A stretch of DNA of 64,000 nt, from contig NC_134033.1 in the NCBI RefSeq assembly GCF_964204645.1, positions 13,144,155 through 13,208,154 of the forward strand. Reading direction: 5' to 3'. Under the pieces are notes generated by a model, which worked only from the letters and a program-made list of their open reading frames with translations, made no database searches and was not told the DNA's origin. Origin of the DNA: Tubulanus polymorphus (lineage: Eukaryota > Nemertea > Palaeonemertea > Tubulaniformes > Tubulanidae). Each line of letters opens with the position of its first letter. Position 1 is the stretch's first letter. Shown piece by piece: positions 12,267 to 36,779 of the stretch. A program made the translations under genes and the position numbers.

Positions 12267-12560
12267 GCTACATTCAGGTCACCTGAGATCCACGATCATT
12301 TTGAACCGAACGTGTAAGTCATGTGATGTATACATCGCTGTTCATTGGCTACGACCTTACGATCGGTGGTAAGTACATTCAGGTCACATACGATCCGGCG
12401 TCGTAAGAATTACGTAGAACATGTCCGATCGGCTTACGACTGGTCGATCAGCTCACTCCTGTCGGAAAAAATTCCCCGACTGAAAATCAGCGACTGGTTT
12501 CCGATTCCTTGCATTGCGACGATCTGGTCGAATGTGATGTGGCCTGAGTTAGGCTTTAGA
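12267..12560. mobile_element. second MITE-like element beside the TTA-flanked element
   Basis: TACATTCAGGTCACAT (12372-12387) faces the reverse complement of ATGTGATGTGGCCTGAGTTA (about 12531-12550), an imperfect inverted pair. A further TACATTCAGGTCACCTGAGA copy lies at 12269-12288. Interior words (ACGTAGAACATGT, CGACTGG) are shared with the neighbouring element, so the two are probably related or nested. Confidence 0.45.
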
Positions 12561-13512
12561 GTCCGTTAGCGAACTAGACATCAACATGCATTAATAAAAA
12601 ATGTGTTTTTTGTTTCGTGCGCACTAGGATTTTAAGATAATGCGCCATCAACTCCCCCTCAAGCATATATAGAATTGAGTTTCACGTCACGAAAGGTAAT
12701 TTCAGGTAAAAGTCTTTTATTCATATTTCCAATTAGAAGATGACGTCGTCGTCGATTTCTGCGGAATATTACGATGTGGATACGCGAGATCTTTCCTGGC
12801 GCGGCCATTGTCTTCATCGAAAACGGAAAAGTGTATCTCGTAACTGGTCGTGTTTCCGACTGCACTTATGAAATTGAAGAAAAAAAAACAGATGAAAATG
12901 TCGGTTATGATTCGATCGCGAATAAAAAACCCTGTCAGTTCCCAGCCTGTGCATCTATCCGATCTTCCTGGACAACCGGATAAAAGTCCTTTTCACGCTA
13001 ATATTTTATTTCTTAATATTCAAATAACTGTTTGAACAGACTGTCTATCTGTTTGTGTGTCTGTGTGTCTTAATGTCGATGTTGATGAGTACAATGTAAA
13101 TATAGCCTGTAAATATAGATTGGACCAGGATTGGTATGTTGATGGGTCAATTCTAAATTACAACAGACTAAATTCAAACCATTCTTTAAAACGTAGCTTG
13201 AACTCGTGCCCTATCCAGTATTTGCTACAGTTCGGAGACAGTTCTAGTTTCAATAGCTGGTTTATTGATTGGTTATTATAGCTGACGCGGGTTACATTGG
13301 GTTTGGTTGACATCTGAGAGTGAAAATAAGAGATCATTTGACTACTGTGTTGAATGAAGCTGGTTATAGTTATAGACCGTATATATTTTGATATTCCTAA
13401 CTGTTCGTGATTAATCTTTATTTCATGTGCTTCGGTTTTCTATACGCACCAATGGTTGTTGCTGGTTCTATCGAAATAGAAGTACATATCTGTCTGATCA
13501 TCACCGTCCTCA
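12561..13512. other. non-coding, no feature recognised
   Basis: Short frames near 12660-12980 are open on both strands but match nothing recognisable. Confidence 0.4.
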
Positions 13513-13803
13513 GACTAGCTACACGACTAGCTACACGACTAGCTACACGACCAGCTACACGGTTAGCTACACGACTAGCTACACGACCAGCTACACGACT
13601 AGCTACATGACTAGCTGCCCAACTAGCTACACGACTAGTTACACGACTAGCTGCACGACTAGCTACACGACTAGCTATACGACTAGCTACACGACTAGCT
13701 ACACCACTAGCTACACCACTAGCTACACGACTAGCTGCACAACTAGCTACACGACTAGCTACATGACTAGCTGCACGACTAGCTACACGACTTGCTGCAC
13801 TAG
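13513..13803. repeat. 12-bp minisatellite (ACTAGCTACACG)n
   Basis: About 24 copies with point variants (TGC for TAC, CCA for CGA). In-phase translation gives Tyr-Thr-Thr-Ser repeats and a spurious 148-codon frame. Confidence 0.95.
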
Positions 13804-14335
13804 TAGCCGGCTAAGTTTACTCTCGTGCCACTCTCCGTCGTTTTATGAAATCGTATTTACCCAAGAGAATTGATTATGTCGATGACAACGTTGAAGAGTT
13901 TGATGATGATGCTTGAACGAGCTGCAGCGTCGAGAGACGAGCAGCGACGATGAATCCTGACGTCATCGTCGCTGATGTGATGTCACGATCGACGGTCGTC
14001 GAAGAATTATCGATTCGGTTTTTGGTTTCGTTCTCAGAAATTGTTCGCGTAACGCCGGAGAAAAATATTCGTTTTCTTTCAATATGTAGAGCAACTGTTG
14101 CAGATGCCGACCTTGGAATTAATGTAATGTAAATATATTGATATCGATAATGAACTTGGATGTTATGATTCGTAATGATTTATCGGATGATGATGCGATG
14201 AATAGGAAATTTTCTACCCAAATGATGTCGTACCAGAAATAATGAACTATCAGTAATTATGTTAAAAAAAAAACAGATTTTCTGGTCCACAGGGGACAGT
14301 TTTAATTCAACTTAGCCATTGGAGTTAACCCCGGA
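13804..14335. other. non-coding; CRE-like palindrome
   Basis: 13920-14060 is CpG-rich and contains TGACGTCA at 13958-13965, a CRE-type palindrome. Nothing else is supported. Confidence 0.3.
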
Positions 14336-14495
14336 GCAAAGGATAGAGAGCAAAGGAGAAGAAGAGAGAGGGAGACGAGGGACAGAGACAGAGAAATGAG
14401 AGGGAGGGGAGAGGGAAAAGTAAAGGGAGAATACAGAGAGAGGGGAGGGAAGGAAGGAGAAGTGGGAGATGGGGAGGGAGATGCAGAGATGTAAA
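14336..14495. repeat. polypurine tract, about 150 bp
   Basis: Almost uninterrupted G/A on the + strand (GAGAGAGGGAGACGAGGGAC and similar). The complementary strand gives spurious Leu/Ser/Pro frames. Confidence 0.9.
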
Positions 14496-15949
14496 TGTGA
14501 GAATAATTGTATTGGGTTTTTTATCATAGTGACGCACGCCACGCAAGACGTTAGTTTTGTGATGTCATCAACGGCTGCGGCTGCTATTTCATCCTAGTGT
14601 CAAATTCATTTCCGTGAAAAATAACCGACTGACGGCTACCGCTGCTGCTGCTGCTACCGCTGCTGCTGCCTTGTGTAATCTGATTGGATACGTGCAACTG
14701 TAAACTGTCGTGAGATCAGGATATTATCATCATCGACAGCAAAAACCTCTTCAGTCCACATAGCCGTTTAATAAACACGCGCCACTAATTTGTTTTCAAA
14801 TATACTTCATATCATCTCTATCTGAAGATTGTCAGTTCTTCAGCAAGTTTCAAAACGGACCACTAAGTGCCAGAGGTGTCCGGTTTTATTTGACCAATAT
14901 CCATTTTCGCAAATACTAGCCACGCCAATAGTGCTTGATCAGTTTCCCCGAACGGATTAATATGACTGGATCCAGTTCCACAGTTGTGTGGGTTTAGTTT
15001 GACTGTGGATTCAGTTCCACAATGTGAGTTTAATTTAACTGTGGATCCAAATCCAAATTTGTGTGGGTTCAATTTGACCCTGGATCCAGTTCGACAATTG
15101 TGTGGGTTTTGATGAGGGTCCAGTTCAGTAGACTCATTTTTGTTTAAGTGGGCTGAATAATGGATCTTTTTGTTGAACTCTTGCTCGAGAATAGATTCTT
15201 AACTGAATCGCGACGAAAACTACTGACCATGAGATTTCGCGGAACAACCGTGCTAAAAAAAGTGCTAGTCCGTCCAAAACGCCACTTCCACCCGCAAATA
15301 ACTTCTATACACAATCAGGAATTGGCTATAAATCATGTTTTATCAGCGAAGATGAGAGCGTTCGTCCATTAATTCCGCGTTTGTTTTACAGCCGAATCGT
15401 GAAGATATTTTCTCCGCGCGTGATTCGCGGATTTGGAAAAAGTCAGTAACGCGGCTATTTCAGTGTCGTACGTAGGCGTCGGGTACGTACCGTGTACTTG
15501 ATACGTTCGTCACGGAATAACCGGTTATTTGGTGAGCGTCGATTCTAACCGGAATCGGGGATGAGTGTCTCCCGCCTCCGGCACGTGAGATAGATTGAAC
15601 GATTTCGAAGAATCGTTGCCATTTTCGCACTCCATAGATTTCTTTCTTAGTTCCTGAACTAGATTGGCATCACTCGGGCGGATTTTACAGTTCGACCCAT
15701 AATGAGGTGGCCACCGACCTAGAAACCTTGAAAAACTCAGGGAATGAATATGTGATTCATGAAAAAGTAATAGATTGCAAACATCGTAAACCAAGAAATT
15801 TTTCCATTCATCTGCCGCAAATTTACTCGCATTTTGCGTCAGAATATGGACAAATTTAAATTTGCAAATGGATGAGAATTCAGCATAGTTACCGTATCTG
15901 AAGTCTTTGTATTTTCTGAAAGGGGTTTCACGTGTCTTTTATTCATGAC

Positions 15950-15951
<2 letters not shown>
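14496..15951. other. non-coding; short tandem repeats
   Basis: A GCTGCTGCTGCTACC run lies at 14640-14672. At 14950-15120 there are four diverged copies of a unit like GGATCCAGTTCCACAGTTGT, about 55-60 bp apart. A CAGGGAAT relic lies near 15737. No gene. Confidence 0.5.

Positions 15952-16000
<49 letters not shown>
15952..16000. repeat. (AGC)16 trinucleotide tract
   Basis: Uninterrupted AGC/CAG repeat of 49 nt. No open frame with gene character runs through it. Confidence 0.97.
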
Positions 16001-16001
<1 letters not shown>

Positions 16002-17099
16002 CGACCGTGTCCAAGATCTAGTTAGAAACATCTGCAAACCACATCGGAGAAATATATGTGAAAATTATTTAATGTCATCGGTCATTAGCAAATGACACAG
16101 AAATATCCGGTCCACTCATTTATTGTAGCTGATAAATTTTTACTCCGGTATCTCTTGAGGTGAGGCCTTATTTTATCGCCGAATGATTTCCGTCTGAGAC
16201 TTTTAGGAGGGACTATTAATAATGCTGTTCTATTCCGACTAGAGTTACCGGATGACGTCACGTAGACAGCCACAAGGAACGCCAAAAAAAAAAAAAACGT
16301 TTTCTATGAAACACACTTTCAAAATAATGCGCTTAGAAAACGTGGTTTTTTCTTTGCATGCGTCGTTTTTAAACCAGATTCGAAGAAAATATTTACAGCA
16401 TAAACCTTGAAATGCGGTTGGTGAAAACAAAAAGCCCTGGTGGCCTTGACCTTGAATAACACGTTCTTAAAAGTCTTCACGGGCGTCTGTTTCGGTGACC
16501 TTTCTTTTTTGTCGCTTTTTAAACTCGTGATTAATAAGCTTTCACCTCTAGATAATCAACGCCGTCGACGGAAGACACCGAGAATTTTCTTTCGATCCAT
16601 CGCGTTTCACCGAGAAGCCAGTTTCATCGCACGTCGTTGACGGGTTTAAACGAGTGTGAATCGCTTAATCAGACATCGTCATCGTCGACGACCCGACCTC
16701 GGAATCGTCATTGTTTCGGAATTCAGGATTATCAGTCGACGACCGAATTGTTAACGGGAAAAACGATAAAATTAACTCAATTAATTGAAGATGATCGCGT
16801 TCACCATGCCGCCTGCTGCCCCCAGCGCGAACGCAAGCATCCAACTGTCACATACTTTCAGTGCATTTCAATTAAACTCATTTGACATCCTTCACTCTCG
16901 ATGCTCTTCAAATAGATCAAATCGAATGTAGTGAACGTCTCGTATATCCAGCTTCTTAACAGGTGGTGTGAACGTTCGTCATCAAAATCATTTTCAATCA
17001 ATTTTTGAACGTGGTTTTTTGGCTCTTGTATCGAATATTATCATGCAGTCAGAAATATGATTGATAGGAGTTTTATATTTTTATGAAGTAATGTTAAAA
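16001..17099. other. non-coding, no feature recognised
   Basis: It includes an A13 run at 16285-16297 and a CpG-rich patch at 16560-16800. Frames here match nothing known. Confidence 0.45.
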
Positions 17100-17104
17100 A
17101 ATTT

Positions 17105-17505
17105 AAAAAGTTTCATGATCTCTGGGTCTATTTCAAAAGTTTCATGATCTCTGAGTTCAATTTGACCCAGTTTTCATGATATCTGAGTTCAATTTGACCC
17201 AGTTTCATGATCTCTGAGTTCAAATTGACCCAGTTTCATGGTCTCTGAGTTCAATTTGACCCAGTTTCATGCTCTTTAAGATAGTTTTGAACCAGTATCA
17301 TGGTCCCTGAATTAAGTTTGACCTTGTTTCATAGCTTCTTAGTGTAGATTGACCCAATTTCTCGGTTGTTTACTAAGATTTGACTCGGTAACACAGTCTC
17401 TTAGCTTCTCAGTGTATGGGTTCAATTTGACCCAGTTTCACAGTCTCACTTCTACAATTCGACCCAGTTTCACCAGACTTCGAGTTTAATTTCGACCCAG
17501 TTTTC
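17105..17505. repeat. degenerate 41-bp tandem repeat
   Basis: About nine diverged copies of a unit like TGACCCAGTTTCATGATCTC followed by TGAGTTCAAT. The copies at 17160-17280 are the most regular. Confidence 0.85.
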
Positions 17506-20500
17506 GATAATACGATATGAAATACTTTCACTTTTAGATTGAAACTCTTCGTCCCAAGGCGCGTCGATATGAATGAATAGCTTTATATACAGCGTTATAA
17601 TTACGTTGAATATCGTCGGCAGCAACGGAGGCAACAATCATGAATATATCGTTCGCGTATAAGTGCCGTTATCTGAGAGTTGTATTTGTTCAGCAGTCGA
17701 CTGCGGCAGTTACCTACAAACACTAATCCTCACTAGCGTCAATCGATTCCGGTACACAGTAAATCTTTTATCCCCCGATCGCGACGTCTGGGACGCGTGC
17801 GCAACTTCGTTCGAATGTTTTTTGCCGAATAGATTTTCAAACTTGTCGGTTTCTTGTTCGCCGTGTTTTTGTATGATCGTCCTGTGGGATATCGCCGAAT
17901 GAATGTTGCAAACATTTTTTTTGCGCGACATTACTCCCCGGAGATTGCTGATGATTTGATTCAGGTATTGGTGGAAATGAGATCAACCACCATTGAGTCG
18001 ATGAACAATAGATGGTGCTAATCAATAGATTGACCCAATCACGATTCAATCACAGAATGTTCGGCATTCAGCATTCAATTGATAGAAACTTGTTCCTACC
18101 AAGATTTAAACCATTTGATGGTTATTTTGGTTCAAAGTCAGTCTTAACAACTTAACACCAGTCTAAACTCATAGCTCATTTTGGTTCTATAACGAATATA
18201 ACTGTTCTGAAGAGAATATTAAGTTGTACTTTTGGCATAAGCTTGTGCTGCCACCTGGTTTGTTTTTTGGTTGTCACTGAGGATTGATGAAGATAACAAT
18301 GGCTGTGCTTGGCCAGAATAAAAGAAAAGTATAGTTAAAATCTGGCTCCATCCTATTATTTTGGTCTCTTGTGGACATATGACAACTCTAAGACCAGTCT
18401 AAGCGCATCGGTTTCTGAAGTCATTCTAACAACTTAAGACCAGTCTCAACACATATTGGTTCAATGGCGAATCTAACAACAATCCATAGTGATTTTGCAG
18501 CAAATCTTACATCGTAGACCAGTCTTAAGGGTTTTAGTCACTAATGCATCGATGCTTCAAGTTGCTAACCACACGGTTTACCAGCAAGGTACCAAACAGT
18601 GCCAAGATACTCAGAATATGAACAAGGCTGTGCAGAAAACCCGATATCGCTGCTTTGCAGCTATATTTGAAAATTTTGTTTTTTCCCGATATACTGGTAA
18701 CAGTGTATTTTTAATCAGTCTTTAAACTTAGCCGGGTTTTGTGGCGTCGTTTCAACCTCGACATTCTCCATCATTCCAATGCATCAAACTCGCAACGAGT
18801 GAGATTTACGTCTCGCGTCGTCCTCGCAAGTTTTAATTTGATTTACGCGCGAAACGGAAAAGAAAAAGCCAAATGCCAGACAATTTAGCGACGTAACGGT
18901 CAATCCTATTCGACATCAAAGGGATGAACGCGGTGCCGATAATTTTGAAAGTCTGATCATGCCGCGGGGCGCATCCGTAGAAGTCTTTTGTATTTGTGCA
19001 ACGGTGCACGAAAACTAAAATCTGAAGAGGATTTTTTTTCGAGATGGCAATAAACCGATTCTGTTGTAAATTAACTGTTTTAAAAGCCGCTTCCGCGAAA
19101 TGGAGATTTCTCTTTTGAGTACAATCGACTTTTTAAGATCCAATTTCAACAGCAAATGGGAAAAATAATCTCTGATATTGAATGTCATGGTTTGATTTGA
19201 TAGAAAGTATAGGCCTATACGTGTACACAAAATACATATTTTATATGTATTTTGTATATACATTTGTTTGGATATTGGGACCTGGTAAAGGTACGGAAGA
19301 GTATAGAAAATCATATATAGACTACAAATAGTACGAACCCTCTTAAAATATATAGTATCAAAAATTCATAAAGACTAAGTATACAAGTATTCGCATGCGA
19401 AATGGTTACGAGGCCATACATCCATACATTATGTAAGCGATTTTCAAAAAGCCATAGTTATATCCATTATTGAGATCACTATCAACACTACCTGAGTACA
19501 ATCAAGTATCGCATTGTATCGCTAATGGACGTGTGGAAAACCGATCGAATTTTTTCTTCGCAAACGCAATCGACTTTACGTAGTTTTAGTTTTTTTTTAT
19601 TTATACATCGCGGACAACTTTGAATGACAGCTGCGGAAATTCGCATTGATATTTTGATACGCCGCCGCGCGGTATCAATAGCGGTTGGCAGGCCTAGCAC
19701 TTCTGATTGCCAGACATGTCAACAAACAAACCATCGTGACATTGGCCGACAATTCGGACAGCGTATTCGGCGAATACAGGAATGTTGTCTACACGCACAC
19801 TGCGTCACTCCTCTCGACGACCTATGTGACTGAATTCATCGAGCTTGAACCTTCCTAGACTGTGTACACTATCACAAATCAAGTTAGCCAATAAATAACC
19901 ATGGTCCAAACTAGAGCAGTCAGATTCAGCTTCTATTGGTTCTCGTGCGTCTGTGAGACCCTTATTCTTGTACTGTCTGTTCTGTGTGTGTGTCTTTCAG
20001 CGTCTTAGCTTCGTTGATAGTGGATCAGTCTCGATGAAACTTGGGTACAATGTTAGTATGGGGGGTCTAGTTGTACAGTACGCCACCTAGCAGCAGAACT
20101 ATAAACTTTTTCACCGATATGACCTTGAAGACGACCTCATAACTGAGGAACGAAATTTGAAAAAGTTGTCCCGACGAAATTTAGTTATTGGCCCTAGATA
20201 CAACATATCCAAAAAGCAAAGGGAACTAGTTCGTGGTAATTTCCGAGTTTGGGAACTGTTGTTGCTTATGGCTTGTATGTAGTTAATGACTGAAGACCAT
20301 TTTCACGCTTCAATTGTGATTGCGCAACTGAGCCCAGAAGCCATTCGCATTATTCACCTGTCCATCTTGCTTCTGAAGCCAATCTACCACCTTAAGACCA
20401 GTCCTTACTATTCGGTATTAAATATGGTTAGTGTTTATTCATACCACGTATAACCGTGATGAACCGTGACTAGCTCGCGATCATATTATCATAAACCCTA

Positions 20501-20929
20501 CATTAACTAGCCTCGCGTTTTTATATCGTTATAACTCAGGTTTATTAACTCGCGTGTAGACATAGCCTTCTCGATTTTCTGTCCGCAGTACGATGAACAA
20601 CGATCATTTTAAAAAAACTGTAGCCGTCCGATTGTTAATTTGATTTAAGGTCTCGTTTTTGCCGTATTTCATATCGTATTATTGGATTTTCGACCAGTCC
20701 GAGAGTCAGCGTATATCAGAATAACAACTGATCCAGAGTGGCGAGGAAAAAGCTTTGACAACTGAATATAAGGGGAAAGTGGGGGATTTTTAAGTCTGGC
20801 ATACATCGGACTGGCAACTGATCATTACTGGTGAGCGAGTACATCGAAAATCTAGTAAAAACTAGCAACAGCGTCTAGATCCACAGCGCGTACATCGACG
20901 GCAACTGAGATGTCTTATCCAGCAAATAT
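17506..20929. other. non-coding; relics of a CTTAAGACCAGTCTAA family
   Basis: Relics lie at 18120-18540 and 20280-20410. A 12-bp perfect inverted repeat (ACAAAATACATA / TATGTATTTTGT) lies at 19226-19255. No exon is recognised. Confidence 0.45.
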
Positions 20930-21375
20930 TCTGGAGGGCAAGTCACGTGTCATTTTCCTTTGTACGACCAGTTGTTCAGAAGTAGAACGTGAGCAACTGG
21001 TTGGAACTGGAGATGGATCATCGCTTACCAGCTGTGAGCTCCGATATATCGACACATTCAAGCTACTGATTGTATCCAGCCAGTTCCAGGGGCGGATCTA
21101 GGGTCTGACTCGACGCGGGTGCACCCCCAAATAGGCTGATTATAAAAACGAACAGGGCACCCTGAAATAAAGCTCATCGGAAAACACGTAATTCATTTTT
21201 GGAAAGACAGAGAACAATTTAAACTTTGTTAAACATATTTCATTTTCCCCTGATATTTCAAGGCAACTTAACATTGTTAAGGGGCTGCACACACCCCCAT
21301 AACCTCTCCTTGGATCTTGCTGAAAACTACCTGGCAACTAGTTGTCTCCAAGTACTTTGTCGATGTTTAACGAAT
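20930..21375. repeat. dispersed repeat with CAACTGGTTGGAACTGG and GGCAACTAGTTGTCTCCA
   Basis: The same ordered blocks (AGTAGAAC, CAACTGGxTGGAACTGG, GACACATTC, TTGTATCCA, GGCAACTAGTTGTCTCCA, TTACTTTGTCGATGT) recur at 24175-24345. The copy here has an insertion between the blocks. Probably an old transposon. Confidence 0.6.
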
Positions 21376-21403
21376 AGTTTTCGTGGGGTTTCATGTACGA
21401 CTA

Positions 21404-21481
21404 ACCACAACCACCACCAACACCACCACCGTATCATAACCACTTCCACAACCACCACCACAACCACCTCCACCGCATCAT
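21404..21481. repeat. CCA-rich microsatellite
   Basis: Interrupted (ACC)n / CACCACCACC sequence. Confidence 0.9.
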
Positions 21482-22246
21482 AACAGTGATTTACTAATCA
21501 CTATTAGAACTGCCTTCATCGTTCTACTACTGATATATGATCTATTACATATATGATATATTACCAACGACGTGTATAGTTTATACATGGGCGGTATTAC
21601 TTTGTAATAAATGGCGTAGTCCTTTAATACGTAGTCAATAAACCAATTCATTATAGAAACTGCTGGTTTATCGGATACCATCATACTGTCAATGGAGGGA
21701 GCATCATTGGAATGGCTCGGAGAAATGGGAGTGACAAGGAGTCAAGCGAAGGAGGGAGGGATGGAGGACAGGTAGTCAGAGGTTTGAGTTTGAAAGAAAA
21801 GTCAGTGAATGAAGCCGGATGGAGAAAAAGATTTAGCAAGCACTTAGGTCGAGAGGTTTACCTAATCCGTGTTCTGTTGTTACCTAAAGCATGCAACAAG
21901 AAAAATCTCAAAACAAGAAACAGAGATTGCCTAAAAACGTTTCTGATTCGTGTTTATTTCATGATGTGTCCATAAGACTGAAGTCATCTGAAGTTAAGAC
22001 TGTAGCCACAATCACACGGAGACAATTTGGCCTGGATCGGGCCCTGAGTGAAATTTCGCCGGTGCTTAATTAGGGAACGTGTTTACACGCAAACCACTAA
22101 CTTGATACTGAACAATGCTTAAACAAAGCGAAGTGAGACACTTCCGGAACCTGTTTGACCCGTGCTAGAATTTGGCTCAGGCCTGGTCCGACATTTTTGG
22201 TCCGGCCAAATTTGGCTTTAGTCCCATTGGAAGTCCAACCTCCCCC
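21482..22246. other. non-coding; dispersed repeat at 22020-22235
   Basis: GGCCTGGTCCGACATTTTTG and GGCCAAATTTGGCT relate this stretch to 8775-8905. The open frame at 21712-21975 has no recognised content. Confidence 0.4.
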
Positions 22247-22247
22247 T

Positions 22248-22452
22248 GCAGGGATTCGAACCTGATGGCCACGGTATGAAACCCTGCCACACTAGACCGA
22301 GTGCGCAGCTATACGCGTAGCTTAGGCAATCTGATTGGTGCCGCAAGTTTTCGTGCGGCAAAGCTGCTCATGTACCTGCGCACCCGGTCTAGTGTGGCAG
22401 GGGTTCATGCCGTGGCTGCGTGTAGCGATGCCATCAGGTTCGAATCCCTGCC
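22248..22452. repeat. head-to-head inverted pair of tRNA-like SINE ends
   Basis: Left arm 22248-22308 is minus-oriented (GGATTCGAACC at 22252-22262). Right arm 22376-22452 is plus-oriented (GGTTCGAATCC at 22438-22448). The arms match over about 58 bp apart from a 16-nt insertion in the right arm. A small GCCGCA/TGCGGC hairpin lies in the loop (22340-22359). Confidence 0.8.
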
Positions 22453-22699
22453 GAGGGTGGATGTCGGAAGTCTAGACCGTCATACTGCATCCATGAAGCT
22501 TTCAAACGAATCATAATTTACTTAACGTAAGAACAAAAATATTTGAATTCATCGTTCAGGCGTAATAATGATATCATATCACCCACGTTGCGCCCGAGGG
22601 GTTTAAACAAGAACAGTAGATCTTTGAGTAATGCCTAATTGCTCGCGATGCACTGATATACTTTCTTTTAATGATGTCGACGAACGGCTTGAATGTTAA

Positions 22700-34131
<11,432 letters not shown>

Positions 34132-34490
34132 ACGTTACCTGACCTAGACTAAATCGGACTGCGCTGTCTGTCTTACCCTGTAGTTAACTCATTCTAACTC
34201 GGTTCGGTTGGGATATGTGTCACCACCAATTCAACCATACGGAACTGATTTGAAAATTCCTGAAGGCAGTTTTACTCACTCAACCGGTATCGAGTCTACC
34301 GTACGACAACGATAAACTGTTCCTTTCTTCCCAAAATGTGAAAAATGATTTCATATCGAGTATTTATTGTTGGTCTAGTTATAAAAAGAAAATTCTCGTA
34401 TTAAGAAATGAAAGTTTTTTTCGTATTAAGTGGATGTTTATTTATGCGTTTCATGCTTCAAAAATAAATCTGAATTGTGTAAGTGATTTG
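34132..34490 (+). other. PSMD1 3' UTR with polyadenylation signal
   Basis: AT-rich sequence directly after the PSMD1 stop. AATAAA at 34463-34468 is the first canonical polyadenylation hexamer downstream, giving a UTR of about 350 nt. The cleavage site itself is inferred. Confidence 0.6.
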
Positions 34491-36759
34491 TAAGCTTCTG
34501 ATTTCTATTTTACGTTTAACATTCAGCAAATTTCAAGCAACTGGTTCCCATCCGCATGCAGATTTGAACTTGAGATATTCACCATTTTGACCACTCGGCA
34601 TCACTTTCAGCAATAGAATATCTGCGAGTCTAGGACTTCCACCTCTTAGCAATTCAACATAACACCTTTGTTTATCCTATATTGATGCACCAGGGGCCAG
34701 TTGCTCAAAAGTTGGTAACTGGTGGACAAACTATTTCCATTTTCACTATGGCATTTGTCTAACAGTTGACTAACCAATTTTACTTGAGCTGCTTGTCCCT
34801 GATCCACACTGACCTGACAACTCGTAATCTAATGATTTATGATATTAAATAAGATATGTCATCATTCAATACGATCACAAAATTATAAAAGGAATACTTG
34901 AATGGTTACATGACATAATTAGTTGACTGATAATTCCATCGACACAATGGCAACGATTGATTTGTTCAAAGAAGAACCAATAATCATCATTTGGCGTTAC
35001 CACGTGATCGTTTGATTTGGTCCGACCATTGGAAATATTGGAACTCTGGAATAGGAGGCTGAAAGCTCGGCAGTCAGAAATTACTGAGAATCAGTTTTCA
35101 AGTGATAAAAATGTCACATATAAAGCTGATGGAGTGTATGGTTTGAGAATCGCATGGCCGCGAGTGGGAGAGCTGGGTAGAGGTGCCCCTCGATTACAAC
35201 ATAATTTGATTTAATTCGACAAGAAAAAGGACATAATTCGTAATGTCAACCTAAATTCTAGCTGAAGAAATGGGAGATTATAGCATTGGTTAAAAACATA
35301 TATAAACTAAAAACATTAACCACTTTGAACAACATCTACCTGAGAAAAAATGATGATAAACTATCGGACTATTTACACGTAGAAAACGACCAAAAAATGA
35401 TCTTCAACCTTGTAATATAGCTATTTCCAAAATTTCGATGTATTAAATTAGGCAGCCAAGAAAATTCACCCCAATCAGTCGCTTGCCGGTTCAGACTGAA
35501 TGGAAGATTGTTTGAATGAACCGGAACTGAATTTTCCCAATTATGTACCTCGATTTAAACAAAAAATTCTGTAAACGCCGATCACACAACTATATCTGTA
35601 CTTCGATTTCCGATTTCAAAATCAAACCCCTGTTTCGCTCCCGACAGGTGTGGTGGGTCTGTAAGGGACACGTACCGAGGAGGAAGAACCTGAATTTATT
35701 AAAACGCGTTTTCAAATGATTTTAATGAGGTTTAATATTGAATTTAGACAACCGAGTTTCTTAGGTCATTATTTCTCCCTGCCCTAGTAGAGTTTATAAA
35801 CAAATTTCCGAAAGGGTTGATTTGTGAGGATATTTGGTGGATGTTAGGCTCCCCCTTCCTTCTCCATTCAGATTAGATATTTTTTTAAATTACATTTTTC
35901 TTATGGACACTTACGTTTTGTAAAATTTGGTGATTGTTTATTTCACGTAGGTTTAGATATTTCAGTATTTCAGACCAAAATCAAAAATGGGATAAGAGTA
36001 AATTGGAACAAGAAACGAAATTCTAATACCGGTATGGACTTTCCTAAATTTACATGATGATGTACCGTTTAATCCAGTATAATCCAGTCAAAATTAAAGA
36101 AAACAATTTGGTTTTTTTCAAATTATGAGTGGTAAGCATGAAGTTTTTGGTAGAATTTCAGAGGATCGGTGCTCCAAGTAAATAAAAAAGCCTAATATGT
36201 CTCCCCTCAATATGAATCAAGTTTAAAAAAATGAAAATCTGTCTATTGACGGGATTCTGTGATAACAGTATGAATGATGATTACATGAATTCATGGTATT
36301 AGTCGGTTTCCCCCAATGACTCAAATAGACTGCCTTCCTCGGCCTCGTGCATGCTGTGAGTTAGTTATCTCGGGGTGCATGAACTGTCCGTGACTAATAA
36401 ACTAATTTCATTAGTAAATGTTTACGCGGTTTCTATGATATGAGGACCTGTGTTGGTGTGAATCTTAAACTGAAGAGCTATCAGTCGGTATAATTTATAA
36501 ATTATTCTAGAATTTAAGAAAAAAAAAACAGGCGGCGGCTAATAAATTTGGAAGTAGCTGTTGGGAATCAAGTAATTTATTTCATGGCCTTATCAAAGTT
36601 CCTCCACTATATTGTTCAGCTGGCTACTGGTGCGTATTCAACCCGGCGGTGGAACCTTTCATAATGTAAATCCATTCAACAATAGAGACACAATTGCGGT
36701 TATTCAGAGTTGTTGATATCATTTATACGCGCTATTGAATACGTCACCGGCTGACCACG
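34490..36759. other. intergenic; foldback copy and one arm of a duplication
   Basis: 34690-34802 is a GGGGCCAGTTGCTC foldback copy. 35360-35630 is a segment repeated at 41350-41595. The remainder is AT-rich, with nothing supported. Confidence 0.5.
35360..35630. repeat. dispersed duplication, left copy
   Basis: Blocks GATCTTCAACCTTGTAATAT, CAATCAGTCGCTTGCCGGTT and CACAACTATATCTGTACTTC recur in the same order and spacing at 41360-41590. Confidence 0.85.
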
Positions 36760-36779
36760 GTGTACACAAGCATAGGCCA

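Noticed and set aside
13427-13873. 148-codon Tyr-Thr-Thr-Ser repeat protein
   Set aside because: Translation of the 12-bp minisatellite; the neighbouring frame is also open (Ala-Thr-Arg-Leu repeat), as expected for a unit divisible by three.
14312-14546. Two overlapping minus-strand Leu/Ser/Pro-rich frames
   Set aside because: Complement of the polypurine tract; composition explains them.
15952-16000. Poly-Gln or poly-Ser coding repeat
   Set aside because: No open frame with exon features surrounds the AGC tract.
16637-16885. CpG-rich frame as a missing PSMD1 5' exon
   Set aside because: Its sequence does not match any Rpn2 segment and lacks clear splice sites.
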